A stretch of 64,000 nt of DNA from Atherinomorus stipes. Taxonomy: Eukaryota > Chordata > Actinopteri > Atheriniformes > Atherinidae. The stretch's first letter is position 1; each line of letters begins with the position of its first letter. The position numbers and the translations under genes were made by a program. The DNA is taken from the NCBI GenBank assembly GCA_023101725.1, contig JALJCO010007141.1:124001-188000 (forward strand), in the 5' to 3' direction. The notes beneath the pieces were generated by a model that saw only the letters and a program-made list of their open reading frames with translations, was not told the origin of the DNA and did not search any database. Positions 34,985 through 46,897 of the stretch are shown here, piece after piece.

Positions 34985-36288
34985 TATTTTTTTTAAATTT
35001 TTTATTTATTTATTAATTTATTTTTTTTTCTTGTCCTGTCCAGCATCGAAGCAAGCAGAATGGAAATCTGATTGCTTTATTCTGTTGAACAGTTTTGTTT
35101 ACCAAGCGGAGCTTTATGAACATAAGGCTCCACTTGATATCATGTTTATTCATTTTATTTCTTTAATTAAACATTTGTCTATTACACCATTCCATATCAT
35201 ACTGCTGGGCCTGACAAGGGAGAAATGAAAGTTAACAGAGGTAATGATAGAAAGTGAAACAGAGAGAAAGGAGTAAGGAAGAGGAGGAGAGAGAGGAGAG
35301 AAAACATGAATCCACTTACACAGTTCACTGGTACATCTGTACAGAAATCCCTAAACAACATTCCAAGGTCTCTGTTGGAAAACAAAACAAGCAATCCCCT
35401 ACAGGAGGACCTGCAGGTGGCTTAAATATCCTCAGATCATACAAACACACGCAGAACTATGCAGAGAAGAGGTACAACCTAGTCAGCGCAATGGGAAGTA
35501 GAGAAGAGGTACAACCTAGTCATCGCAATGGGAAGTAGAGAAGAGGTACAACCTAGTCATCGCAATGGGAAGCAGTGTCACAGTGTCAACATGCATAATA
35601 AAGGGTGCTCCGTGGTGATACAGTCATGCAGATGCAGCCTCGTCTCTGCAAGGAGGAGGAAGCCCGCAAGGCTCACGACCCAGGCCCCCAGCAGCCACCC
35701 AGAGGCCCCCCCCCAAAGAGCGGACATGCATCCCCCGAAGGGCGGCAAAAGGCGGCCCCAGCCGGAGCCCCCCGCGGTCTGGGGGCCCAGGCCCCAGCGG
35801 ACCAAGACCAGCAGCTGCCTACCCCACCGGGCGCCCCCCGGAGCAGAGACAGCGCCGGGCCCAGGGCCCAAGCGCCCAGGAGCAGCCACCCCCCCCCCCC
35901 CCCCCGACCCGGGCGGCCCAACTGAAACCCAGGAGGACCGGACCCCCCAGACGACACTCCCCCAGGGCAGGCCAGCCCCCACCCCAACGTCCCTGCCCCA
36001 CACACCTGACACCAGGGCGCCACCACCTCTACCACCCCCCACCCCGCCACCACGCTCACACACACACTCCCCACACACCTACCCCAACACTAGGGCTGAA
36101 AGATATACCGTCACCGCATCCACATCGAGACACGGACACCCAAGACATCAACACCGCAAGAGCAACCACACAAAAGATACAAATCCCCCCCGCGCCCGCC
36201 CCGCATACAAAGCCCCGGAAGCCACAAACAAAACCGCACCCCCCACCAAAGCGCCCGGCCCCCAACCAACCCGCAGCCACACCGCACC
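34985..36288 (-). mobile_element. 1.3-kb retroposon with very G-rich 5' part
   Basis: The element is flanked by the 16-bp direct repeat CAACTTCACAATTTTA at 34969-34984 and 36288-36303, a length typical of target-primed reverse transcription. On the minus strand the 3' end is an A/T-rich tail (AAAAAAAAATAAATTAATAA) next to the left duplication. The 5' ~650 bases (plus 35640-36290) are extremely C-rich on the plus strand, hence G-rich in the transcript, with a run of about 18 C near 35888. A 37-bp tandem repeat and a purine/pyrimidine-biased segment (35260-35310) follow. No reverse transcriptase is encoded; the long low-complexity frames on both strands (258 codons plus, 166 codons minus) reflect composition. 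I cannot name the family. Confidence 0.8.
35463..35573. repeat. 37-bp tandem repeat, three copies
   Basis: Unit begins AGAGAAGAGGTACAACCTAG and ends CGCAATGGGAAGT; copies 2 and 3 are nearly identical and copy 1 has one difference (CAGCGC vs CATCGC). It lies inside the retroposon. Confidence 0.95.
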
Positions 36289-36305
36289 AACTTCACAATT
36301 TTAAA

Positions 36306-38205
36306 TAAAATTAATCATAGATACTGATAATATTGCTCCACCAAACAGCAGAGTAGGCTGTAAAAGAATTTAGAACAAAGTCAGTTTACATCAGTGAAAA
36401 AACTCCTGATAACTTCCTGATTTTAACCTCAAGAAAAATCATTAAAAACAAATCAAACACAAAAACAAACAAACACAGCAATTTTCAGTTGCTGTGGTGC
36501 AATTAAAAACAAATCTAAGCTTCCTCTCTTTTCCAGTTCTCTGCTGTAAGTTGACTTTTTATCTCAGAAATGTTGGCTTTTGGTTTCTGTATCAGACTGA
36601 AAATAGTTGCCCTGATCAGGAAGATGCTTCCTGAAGATGAACACCTTAAACTGAGATTTCCTTTATGATTGTACAACTATCCATCTTCTAAGTGAAGAAT
36701 CTGAAACTTCTCCTTACATTCCCCTCCATACAGTCCAAACTGAACCTGGATCGTTCTGCACAATGAAGCTCAAACATCCAAGAGAATTAACAATGACCCA
36801 AACATTCTTTTAGAGGAGGTGGACTTTTTTAGCACCAATTTCAGCTTTATCGCCTTCAGTTCACAATCTAAGTGACTCGGGTTCTGTTTTTGTGCAAAAT
36901 AACATGAAAAAGCAAAAGAAAACATCAAAAACATCAGATCAAAGCAGCAGCACAAAGAAGTCCATCAAAGAGGTGATTATATGAGGCTCTTCCTGCTCCG
37001 CTCACCACGGCAAAGTAACAAGAAGACTTCTGCCTGACTTTCTGTCCAGTACTAACTGTAATTCCACTCCCATGATCCTCATGGGGGGCTGTTAGTTAGT
37101 CACATTACTGTCAGCTTAACTCTGACAGGAAGCAAGAGAATGACATACAAGAAGTAAGCCTCGAAGCAGAAACAAGTCATTTGGGAAGTGAAATGGAACT
37201 CTCATTACTACCTGCAGAGCTAAACCAGCAGACATTTCCTGAGTGATCATTGCCGGGTGCAAAGCCTGCTGAATGCGGCACGAGGTGCTTCTACGTCCAA
37301 GATTTCGCACAAGGGCTTTGATGATGCCCTGGCTGCAGCACTGACGACTTCCCCCCAGGGAGCCAGGCAGAGGTGGGAAGCATTTAGAAAGGTCAAAAAT
37401 TGCAGGGGAAGTACTTTCAAGTTTCCTTAACCTCTTCTTGATGAGAGTCCCATGCACAGGGGGCAACACAAGATATGTGCAGCACAGGAGCTTAGCACAA
37501 GGAAGCAGCAATCCTAACAGCATACTAAAATGACAGAGGACAAGTCAGCTTTAAGACTCCACCATGCATTGGCATCCAAAGTAAACAGTTCAAACTAGAC
37601 CACAGATTACTTAACTCGTTCATACAGTACATGTAAAAGAACTGGGGTGCTATCCTCTGGTTTTCACTGAAATTAATGTGGTTTTCTTTGAGGACTTAAC
37701 ATTTACCTTTTCTATGTTCCAGGTGAATTTGCTCTGACACAGTAACATATATCTTGTTTCTGACACTTCTGCAGTAATCTCATATGTCTAAGCTTTCTGC
37801 AGAGACCTAAGTTATTCATACAGCCCTTTTAGTTGAGAAGGTGTACTTTATTTTGGGTGTACCATTTCAGACAGGAGGCATAAAAATAGGCCATGCCAAG
37901 AAGAGGTTAAAATGGTGTGGTGGAGAGAGAGGAGGGGTGGAGCACAGGGCATCTATTACATGCCGCAACAAGTGTGAGATGAATGCATCTGCAGAGGGGC
38001 ACTGGTGTTGCTGACGCTGAATCTCAACCACATCATTGGAGAAAACACCTCTAAACAGCTCAGGTTTATTTTACAGTCTGACATTAAATGAATTATACAT
38101 TTAACTAGGTCTACAGCTCCATTTCATTTTCTTTCCCTCCCCTTACTTTCCCTTTCACTTCTTTGCTCACACGTCAAAACTCTTACCACTTGATCAGATT
38201 CTCCT
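36306..38205. other. No recognisable gene
   Basis: Non-coding. The frame at 37116-37523 (minus, 135 codons) has no recognised domain; its hydrophobic start could be chance. No transposon termini were recognised. Confidence 0.4.
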
Positions 38206-38209
38206 TCAA

Positions 38210-38610
38210 GTATCAGGTTGGACCCCTTCCCCCCCCAGCTGCCTTTATTCTTGATGTCATAGATTCAACAAGGTGTTGGAAACATTCCCCAGAAATTTTG
38301 CTCCATATTGACATGATTGCCTCAAAAAGTTGCTGTGGGTTTGTTGGCTACAGTATACATCCATGATGAGACTCTCCTGCATACCTTGGCTGGAACCAGT
38401 GCTTATCCGACTTCTTGTTGGCTTTTTATTATCTCCAACCAGTCTGCCCATTCTCCTCTGACATCAATAGGACATTCTGGTCCAGACAATCAGTTTCATG
38501 TTGTGACTTTTGGCCCTTCGCTGTGAATAAAAACTAATTAAAAGACTTTCACTAGAGTACCCCAATGTTCCCCCCTTCTACATGATATTTGAATCCCAAA
38601 GAATTTGCTT
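38210..38610 (-). mobile_element. Tc1-like transposon remnant (copy 2), internally deleted
   Basis: Same family as copy 1: shares TTGATGTCATAGATTCAACA, the TTTTGCTCCATAT segment (transposase C-terminus in reverse) and GCATACCTTGGCTGGAACCA (N-terminal half). The region between these, about the central DDE domain, is gone. It continues through AGAGTACCCCAATGTTCCCC to GATATTTGAATCCCAAAG, which corresponds to the empty site of the hAT found in copy 1. Confidence 0.75.
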
Positions 38611-39675
38611 GCTGTGAAGAAGATGATCAGCTCTCCTCTTAAATTTGCTTTTTAATGGAACTTTAGATGAAAGTGATTGATCTGAAAAGGCGCACTATTG
38701 ATCCTACTTGCGTTTATGTGTTGCTCTCTGTGGTCAAGTTGTTTCTTTTCACAGCACAGCTTCCACCTGTAATGCTGGAATAAAGCAGGAATCAATGCAC
38801 TCGTCATTCATTGAACAGATTTTCACAAAGGTCACGAACCCCAAAACGTCAATTTCTCATATAAAGCATGCACTCCCCAGCTGCTCCACCCCCAAGTGGC
38901 AACCCTGACAACATCCAAGCTTCCTTCATGAATGCAGAGCATGTGATGTCACCTGTCCACTATGTGGCAGCTGCTCTCATGCCTTGTTGTCTCTACAATT
39001 TAGGTGGTTATTATTGAAAAAGTTGTTACTGTAGAAACAAAGTAGCCCTCTTCCACTTAGTTGTGCATGAGATTAGCATCACGAACCCTAAATGGCATGA
39101 ATTCAATATGATCATCCATCTTTCATTAAGTTATAGCTATGTTAAATGAGTTAGCCAAGAGGCAGTTGAGAATTCTCATCTAGACATGTAGAGTATTATT
39201 GTAATTAAATGCATTTCCATAAGTTATGGAACTTGTTTCTTTATGATTGCAAGGAATTAATCTTGGTTTATATTAAATGGCCCTGCAGCTGGGGTCAAAG
39301 CAAGCATGCAAGATTTAATGTATGTGCTTCTAAGTTTTAAAAGGTCCAGTAAATTATATTGTTGCTTTCTTTTCTTTGTTGTGAGTACTTCTTTTTCAAG
39401 ACGTCACACATTGCATTATAGATTGTGTTTTAATTCTTCAGTGTTGGTTCAATCAAGAACGTGCTGCGCTGAAATCTAGATCTATTTCCCCCTATGGATT
39501 AGAATCATTGAGGACCTCCCTGATGGCCATTATTCATCTGAAAGATAAACATTAGACTGGTTCAATCAAAGATAACTGTAAAAAGATTTGGATCTGACTC
39601 AGTTGGTGGCCAGATAAAGGAGAAGACTCGCAACTTGGAGACTTCCTGCTCAGAATTCAATTATATCCATATAGC
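38611..39675. other. No recognisable feature
   Basis: Apparently unique AT-rich DNA; nothing recognised. Confidence 0.4.
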
Positions 39676-39676
39676 C

Positions 39677-39710
<34 letters not shown>

Positions 39711-39731
39711 AGTGTGTGTGTGTGTGTGTGG
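39677..39731. repeat. (TA)n(TG)n compound microsatellite
   Basis: TA repeats switching to TG/GT repeats with one GA interruption. Confidence 0.97.
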
Positions 39732-41872
39732 GAGGCTGGTTCGCAGGATATTTTTTTCAGTAGAGAGTGAAACGGTGGAGGGAACATAACTGGGGGGAGC
39801 AGCAGCATCTTAAGCTGCTACATCATCTAATTCCTAAAGGTCACACTGGAGTCAGAAAGCATCAATGTGCAGCAACTCCTCCATCTACCTCCTTCACAAC
39901 GTCGCATCCAGCCACAGCATCATTCAGCCAGCTCTGTGTTATTCATCCAATATCTGCTTACAACAAGTTATTTCAAGACACATTAAAGATAAAGTCCGAT
40001 TTAATCCAGATGTAATCCAACTCACAGTATTCATACAGTTGTATCTTTAAGCTTTCTTTTCTCCTCCTGGAAAATCAAACACCTACATTTTAATTCCAGA
40101 GCTTGTTTTAGATCCTTTTACATCGTAATGTATCTAAAGTCTTGTGCATGAGTGAGATTTGTTTCGGCTGTGTATATGAGCATTTATTAATTTAACAGGG
40201 AAAGAATATCACTTTAGGCTGAAAAGAACATTTCATTCACAAGAGACCAAAAACAGAAATAATTCATGAACTTTTGATAGCTAGTTAGAAAAAGTTAGAA
40301 TCTGAAGAAATGTAATTTCTGTTAGAAATGTCTCTCATTTTGATTCCAGAGCTGGTTTTACAGTACATGTAAATTTGGATGCTTTATTCTGAAACATATT
40401 AGGAGTATGTTTCTTGTATCAGTAAAAGTTGATATGTCACTATACTTGTGCAGGAGAGATTTATTTTTTCTGGTGTCTGTGGTTTTACTTGCAGGAATCT
40501 TATGGCTGTGTTGTTTTATCTGCTGCTGCTCTGAACTGAATGTGATCTTAAATCTCAAGCATTTCCTCCAGTTTAAATAAAGATTTAAGTAAAAGGAAAG
40601 CTAATCACATCTTAGATAGTTAATGAGCTTGTGTGCATGCTGTTTGGAAATGTATGCTGCTGCTTTTCTGATATAATATGTATGCTGATGACACCGTTTT
40701 GTAATCAGGATTTGATAAGGAACCTCAGCTGGGGTTCTTATTAACCAACCTTTAAATAAACATGAACATAAATGTCTGTTGCTGGCACAAAATCTCAGAA
40801 TAGAAATGAACACATATTTTTTCACACTTGACAATAAGTCTCAGCATGAGTGGAAAGTCCTCCTCCAAAAGAGAAAACTGCATAATCTGTGTTACTGTCC
40901 AAGAAGCTTGCAGACCATGAAATTAATATACTGTGATAAATTATTCATTATTCCAACCCCTTTTTATCCATTTCATCTCTGAGGGATCCTTGTTGACAAT
41001 GCAGGACCGGACGATGTGTGGCCCTGCTCATTTGTTTTACTTTGAACAGCAGTGTTAACAAGCCCAACGTGACATGTTAGATTAATCATGCTGTACAGAA
41101 AATGACCCCCAGGGCTGCAAATGTCATATCACAACGTTGCTCATGTCCCAAGGCCTTGAAATCCAGGCTCTTACTTCACCTGAGAGAGACATAACAGAAT
41201 AACTGCCCTCAGGCTGTCTTTGCTTCATCTCTCCACTTTGCAGAAACAAAGCCCTTCAGAGCGTGAGAGGTCGCAGAAATGACGTCTGTTTTTTGTGGAA
41301 GATGGTGGTGAGAAGATCTCTATCTCTGAGGTGGAAGTTAAGGAGTCAGTTAAAGTTCGACCTGAAAAAAATTTGCGCTACCTTTCCTGGTTTTTCGTCA
41401 CCAATCTGAAGGGTGCAATACTGATACCACTCGCAGCATGATATCTGATCGGAGTTGTTGGAAAGGATTACGAAATCTTGGACACCGAGGCAAAGTTTAC
41501 CTGATAAAAACATCTTAACGTGCCACTGAATTTCAGCTTTCTATGATAAAACCGCATGAATATAATGCAAAGACACAGAAATAAAAACAAAATTAGATTA
41601 AAAAATGATTCAAATGTATGGATTCTATCTCCAGGTTATCATCAAGTCCTTAGAAAACATGTTAATGAGCCAAAAGATGTTCAGGAAACCGCATGTTTAA
41701 TCACATTCAATCCTACCGCAAAGTGCAGGTTTTGTGGTATACGTCAGATTAAATTTTGGACTAATTTTGTTTTTAACCTTTTATTTCATCTTTAAAGGAC
41801 TTTATCTGCCAGGTTTGGTTTCATTCGTTTTAGTACAACCTCACATGTAAATCGTATGTTGTTGACTGTTTG
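39732..41872. other. No recognisable gene
   Basis: No exon with a known domain. Two related blocks, ATTCCAGAGCTTGTTTTA (near 40092) and ATTCCAGAGCTGGTTTTA (near 40342), suggest a local duplication of about 250 bases. Confidence 0.4.
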
Positions 41873-41877
41873 TTTAT

Positions 41878-42595
41878 TGTTGGGGTTTGGGTGGTAAAAG
41901 AACCCTCAAAAACAGGAGAACCAGTCAGCGGTTTGAAGGGTGAAGGATGACAGAAGAATGATACAATCTCCAGATGTTTTTCAGAGCTCTGATATTTTCT
42001 TTTACTTGAAATCAGTGTTTTTACAGGTCAGCTCACCACTGGCAAGGAGTTAACAGCATGGCATCAGTTGGTATAACAGCATCAGATCTCCAACCTGTCT
42101 CGCCTCTCTGCGCCCCCCCGTCACACAATTACACTGCACTTATATAAATTCCCGGTTACACCAACCTAAATGAGTGAAGGGCCCTCCCTGTACAAATATA
42201 CAAATAAATCACTATTTACAGTCTTCCTCCACAGGAATTATTTACAAACTACATACATTGTGACTACTAAATTAACTACATAACAGAAAAGCATAACAAA
42301 TAGCTACACAAAACAACCTAATCAAAATCCCCATTCACTCCCACCCCTCTCTACTCTGCCTCTCTGGTTCAGCCCAATCAAGGTGATTATTAGGCAATTC
42401 CCAGCAGCTTGAGTTCCTAGACTGCCCCCGGTGTGCACTCCACGAAGCCACGCCCAGCAGACCTCAGAGAGAGAGATGTTAGTGATTTTTCCCAAACTAA
42501 TCACAAAACCAAAACTTGAACAGAAAAAACAATTAGCCACAATATATAAAGATACTTTCACCTTAGTGAGGGGGATGTCATACCACATCCTCACA
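41878..42595 (-). repeat. 3' LTR of the Gmr1-like element
   Basis: 718 bp. In sense orientation it starts TGTGAGGATGTGG and ends CCCAAACCCCAACA. It differs from the other LTR by one extra C near 42113, one fewer G near 42574 and a G/T difference near 42431. A TATA-like TTTATATATTG lies near its sense start (plus 42543-42553). Confidence 0.96.
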
Positions 42596-42611
42596 TTTCT
42601 CCCCCCTTCGG
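42596..42611 (-). promoter_or_regulatory. Polypurine tract (plus-strand primer site)
   Basis: Immediately before the 3' LTR, the sense strand reads GAAGGGGGGAGAAA directly followed by TGTGAGG. Position and purine run are those of the RNase H-resistant primer used for second-strand DNA synthesis. It overlaps the pol reading frame. Confidence 0.85.
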
Positions 42612-43965
42612 CAGGCTCGCCAACAGCGTTGCGAGACAGAAAGTCAGCCACAGTGTTCTGCTTGCCTGGCCGATAGTTGATGGAGAACCGGTAGGGCTGC
42701 AAGGACAGGAACCAGCGGGTGACTCTGCTGTTGGTGTCCTTCATCTGCTCCAGCCATTGCAATGCCTTATGGTCGGTTTCAAGGATAAACTCCCTCCCCA
42801 GCAGATAGTATTTGAAAGTGTCAATAGCCCACTTCACCGCTAAGCACTCCAACTCCACCGCTGAGTATCGAGTCTCCCTGGGAAAGAGTTTTCTGCTGAT
42901 GTACGCCACTGGTTTCTTTCCATCTCCATGGCCTTGTAGAAGAACGGCTCCTATCCCCCGATGGGAAGCATCAGTTTGCACTGTAAAGGGCAAATCAAAG
43001 TTGGGGCTTTGCAGCACAGGTTCACAGCATATAGCCTCTTTGAGGTCCTGGAAGGCGCTTTCCTGCTCCTTTCCCCACATCCAGCTCGCTTTTGTTGTGC
43101 TCGTGAGGTCAGACAAGGGAGCAGCCCTCTCAGAGAAATTTGGGATGAACCTTCTGTACCAGCCCACCAGACCTAGAAAGGATTTCACCTGCTTTCGTGT
43201 AGTTGGCCTCTCTCTCATCCGAATCGCTTCCACCTTGTCCTGAACTGGCTTCAGCATCCCACTTCCGAGGATGTGGCCCAGGTACTGAAGTTCCTGCTTG
43301 GCAATGGTGCATTTCTTTGGATTAATAGTCAAGCCAGCCTCCTTGATTTTTCTCAGCACTGCTGCTAGGTGGCTCAGATGTTCCTGCCAAGAAGAACTGT
43401 AGATGACAACGTCATCAAGATAAGCAGCGGCAAAACTGTCCATACCTGCCAGTACCAGGTTCATTAGCCTCTGGAACGTAGCAGGAGCGCCATGGAGACC
43501 AAAAGGCATCCTGGTGAACTGCCAGAGTCCTTGTGGCGTCCTGAAAGCTGTCAAAGGCTTGGCTGTTTCTGTCAAGGGTACTTGCCAGTAACCCTTGCAC
43601 AGGTCCAAGGTGGTAATAAACTTTGCTTGGCCCACTCTCTCAATGAGATCCTCCAGCCTGGGAAGAGGATAAGCATCAAATTCAGATTGTGCATTTACCT
43701 TCCTGAAGTCGATGCAAAACCTGATGCTCCCATCCTTTTTGATGACCAGCACAATGGGATTGCTCCATTCACTGTTTGACGGCTCAATGACCCCCAATTC
43801 CAGCATGACAGCAATTTCCTCTTCCAACACTGGCAACAGCTTGTGTGGAATCCGGTACATCCTCTGCCTGATGGGGGTGCTATTCTTCAGGCGAATATCA
43901 TGCTCCACCAGGTTAGTTGCTCCTGGCCTCTCCTGGAACAAATCTGCTGGAATGATGGCATGCAA
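42600..43965 (-). pseudogene. pol: Gmr1-like pol: reverse transcriptase and RNase H
   Basis: A single open frame covers RT and RNase H. Visible from the N-terminus: IEPSNSEWSNPIVLVIKKDG (about residues 60-79), FCIDFRKVN, LDLCKGYWQVPL (first catalytic aspartate), MPFGLHGAPATFQRLM and YLDD at residues 182-185 (plus 43411-43422). RNase H follows with TDASHRG (residue 331), AVELECLAVKWA, ETDHKAL and VADFLSR, giving the expected D-E-D-D set. The frame then continues without a stop through the polypurine tract and about 90 codons into the 3' LTR. It is the last gene, just upstream of the LTR, downstream of integrase. The domain looks intact, but the junction to integrase is frameshifted near 43990. 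The first codon of the frame is TTG and not a start; translation would come from the upstream polyprotein. Confidence 0.93.
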
Positions 43966-43989
43966 TTCTTGCTGCTGGGTTAAAGAAAG

Positions 43990-45178
43990 GTGGGAGAGAG
44001 GTCAAGGGTTGCAGAGTTCTGTTTGACTGGGATAAACTCACCCACAACATCATCCTCCTCAGCCACAGTCCGAACAAACATCTGTGGCTGGGGTGACATT
44101 CCCGGGTTTTCCATTCTTTTAACAGATTAATGTGGAAAGTCTGTTTAGGATTTCTCCTCTCTGGCATCTGGATCTCATACGTTGTTGGACTCAGTTTTCT
44201 CAGCACCGTATATGGACCCTGCCATCTAGCCAACAGTTTATTGTCAACAGTGGGAAGAAGAAGAAGTACCTCTTGTCCGGGGCTGAATGATCTCTCCTTG
44301 GCTGCTTTGTCATACCAGGCCTGTTGCCTCCTTTGAGCTTTCTCCATGTGAGATCTCACCAGCTTCGTGGTCTGCTCCATTTTCTCCCTCATCTGTAGGA
44401 CATAGGTCAGGACACTGGTAGACTTCTCCTGGGACCCCACCCAGGAGTCCTGCAGCACATCCAGGGGACCTCTTACGGGCCTGCCATAAAGGAGCTCAAA
44501 AGGTGAGAAGCCAGTTGAGGCCTGTGGGACCTCACGATAAGCAAACAATAGATATGGGAGCCACTTGTCCCAGTCTTTGGCATTAGCAGAGATGAACTTT
44601 TTCAGCATGCTTTTTAAAGTCCGGTTGTATCTCTCCACTAAGCCATCAGTCTGGGGGTGGTAAGGGGTGGTCCGTATGCCTTTAATGCCTAACATCTTGT
44701 ACACCTGCTTCAGAGTGTTGGACAGAAAGTTTGTACCCTGATCAGTCAAGATCTCAGAGGGCAAGCCTACTCTGGAAAATAGCTGCAGAAGGGCATAAGC
44801 TATCTGTTTAGCTGTGATGTTTCTAAGGGGAATGCTTCGGGATATCTGGTACCATAGTCACAGATTACCAATATGAAGCGATTTCCAGATTGTGTTCGCT
44901 GTAAGGGCCCAACAATATCCATAGCAATACGTTGAAAAGGCACATCAATAACAGGCAACGGTTGCAAAGGAAACTTTGGAACATCCTTATCTCCAGTTAA
45001 TTGACAGACTGAACAAGACTGGCAGTAATCTTGTATCTCTTTGCTCATACCTGGCCAGTAAAACCGGCTTGAAATTCTGTCCATAGTCTTCTTAACCCCA
45101 AGATGACCCGCCCAGGGAATACTGTGCCCCAGTTTCATAACCTGCTCCCTAAGTTTCTGTGGCACCACCAACTTCCCC
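43990..45178 (-). pseudogene. pol: Gmr1-like pol: integrase (frameshifted)
   Basis: Two frames. The first (45171-44800) has the zinc-binding region GHLGVKKTMDRISSRFYWPG followed by CQSCSVCQ, and IAMDIVGPLQ with the first catalytic aspartate. A one-base change near 44823 shifts to the second frame (from about 44830 to 43990): ILTDQGTNF with the second aspartate, YHPQTDGLVERYNRTL with the glutamate exactly 35 residues later (DX35E), then LLARWQGPYTVLRKLSP, the GPY motif of Ty3/Gypsy integrases. It inserts the cDNA into host DNA. It lies between protease and RT, which is the unusual feature. The join to the protease frame is also shifted, in a G run near 45178. Confidence 0.9.
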
Positions 45179-46140
45179 CTTCCTCAGAATTTGCTTTATG
45201 GTACAAAACTTGGTCTCGAAGGCAAAACTTCTCATCTACCTTCTGTCCTACAAGGTCTACGGTTGCTTTTTTGAAACATTCCTTGAGAGACTCATCCTGT
45301 TTTTGAAGATGTGAAAAATCACAACCACCATCTATTTCACCAACCTCTGGCCCTGGTAGCTCAGGGCTGGTCCTAACCGTGCCAGCCATTTTCTCTTGCC
45401 TCCTCTTTTTTCTGCTCTTCCTTACTTTGACCGGATACTCTGGCAGAACTTCATTAAAATACGGCAACTCAGAGAAAATATCCAGATCCTCTTTAGCTGT
45501 GCTCTGTTCCAACCCTGAGGACTCTGAATTTTGTTGCAATGGCACCCTGGGCACACAAGCCTGGCTTTTTTGAGCTAGTGCTATTTTGTTCTCATCAGTT
45601 TTCACCTCCAGTTTCTGGCTCTGTGCCTGTGACCTGGTAACTACATTTACTGGTTTGCAACTTTGAATCAGCTCCTGAAGAACAGGAACATCTTGACCTA
45701 GGATGACCTGGTGGGCCAAACTATCTACAATACCAACTGAAACAAGGTAGGTCTGCCCATTCACTTTCAGGTAAACCTCAGTTACTGGATAAGCCTTGCA
45801 ATCACCATGCACACAAGAAATGTCTAGCACTGGTTTCCCAAGGGGCCACTCTTTCTGAACCAGTGACGGATGTATGAGGGTTTGTACACTGCCGGTGTCC
45901 AGCAACGCCTCAACTTTTTTTCCATTTACTTTCACAGTGGTAATCTGCTGTTTTCCAAAACCAGAAAATTTGTTTTCGAAGGGCCTTGGAAGAGTACAAA
46001 CATAAGCTGTCTTAGCTTTTCTAGCAGGACACTCTGGTTTAATGTGCCCTTCTTGACCACAATAGAAACACACCGGTCTAGCTGTTAACCTTGTCTTCAC
46101 AGGGACACTGGGCTTGTCAGGGGCTCTAACTGGCTCTAGA
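45179..46140 (-). pseudogene. Gmr1-like gag zinc knuckle and protease
   Basis: Frame read from 46268 downward; its first codons overlap gag in a different frame. A CCHC knuckle CFYCGQEGHIKPEC (C-x2-C-x4-H-x4-C; plus 46029-46070) is the nucleic-acid-binding end of gag. It is followed by a retropepsin with the active-site motif ALLDTGS (plus 45888-45902) and the later VILGQDV turn. A charged linker (KVRKSRKKRRQEK) leads to the integrase. No frame boundary separates knuckle and protease, so a gag-pro fusion is likely. The 3' end runs out of frame at the G run near 45178. Confidence 0.88.
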
Positions 46141-46143
46141 TCC

Positions 46144-46830
46144 CTAGGACCACCCCCACCCCCCGATGGACCGCTGCCGATAGACCTCCTCGTTGATTTC
46201 ATACTTTGCAAGAATGGCTTCCTTGACCCTCTTGTAATTAGATGTGTCGTCTGCCGCCATGGCCACATAAGCTGCTCGTGCCTTTCCTGACAGATGTGGA
46301 ACCAGTCTCACAGCCCACTCGACCTCCGGCCACTGATAAGCCTCTGCCAGACGCTCAAACGTGGTCAGATACTGTTCAATGTCATCATTTTCCTCCAGCT
46401 TTGGGACAACAGCTTTCCCCCAGCCCCTGCCAGGTTGCACCCTTCGTACACTGGGCTGGTATACCGAATTGTCGTCCTCAACATCCTCCACCTCCAGCTG
46501 CTGCCGCGGTGAGGAACTCTGCTGGGGCTGACTCTCACGCTGCTGCTGCTGCTGCTGCTCCTCCACTTCATCTCGCAGATTATTCATCTGAATCTGCATT
46601 TGGCGCCATCGTTTATCCTGCTTCACTGCTTCCTTATCCCATCTCTCATTTAGGTCCCGTTGAAACTGAAGACATTGCTGCAGTAGACCAGTAATGGAGT
46701 CGATGTCCGTTGGCACTGGATTCTCCTCCCTCTGGTCTGCGGGCCGAAGAACCATCCCTCCAGCTGCACCTTCCTCCTGGTCGTCAGCCAAATCCACCTT
46801 CTGTCCTTTGGAGTGTGCCTTTGGTCCCAT
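46144..46830 (-). pseudogene. gag: Gmr1-like gag, N-terminal part (internally deleted)
   Basis: The first ATG in the frame is at 46830 (MGPKAHSKGQKVDLAD); upstream codons to 46845 are open but start with TTG. It holds an acidic N-terminus, a glutamine-rich coiled coil (EVEEQQQQQQRE), and a capsid-like block: DDIEQYLTTFERLAEAYQWP, then LVPHLSGKARAAYVAM and AILAKYEINEEVYRQR. Just after VYRQR, where related gags continue for roughly 100 or more residues of capsid, the sequence jumps to the glycine-rich linker before the zinc knuckle, in another frame. That points to a deletion at about 46175-46190. This gag is unlikely to assemble. Confidence 0.82.
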
Positions 46831-46875
46831 GTCGTCAGCTTCCAATACGTGTCCCCTTCAAGAAGGCCGTGACAG

Positions 46876-46895
46876 ATCCCACTTCACTGACACCA
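46876..46895 (-). promoter_or_regulatory. Primer-binding site (tRNA-Leu-like)
   Basis: Two bases downstream of the 5' LTR the sense strand reads TGGTGTCAGTGAAGTGGGAT. It starts with TGG as expected for pairing with a tRNA CCA end, and matches the 3' end of tRNA-Leu (ending ...CCTGACACCA) apart from a small insertion/mismatch in the middle. Assignment to leucine tRNA is from memory. Confidence 0.7.
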
Positions 46896-46897
46896 AA

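Noticed and set aside
35528..36304. 258-codon proline-rich open frame
   Set aside because: It arises from C-rich composition inside a retroposon on the opposite strand; all frames on both strands are long here and there is no domain.
37116..37523. 135-codon minus-strand frame with hydrophobic start
   Set aside because: No domain, no splice or promoter support, composition like its surroundings.
46242..46694. 150-codon plus-strand frame
   Set aside because: Antisense shadow of the retrotransposon gag gene.
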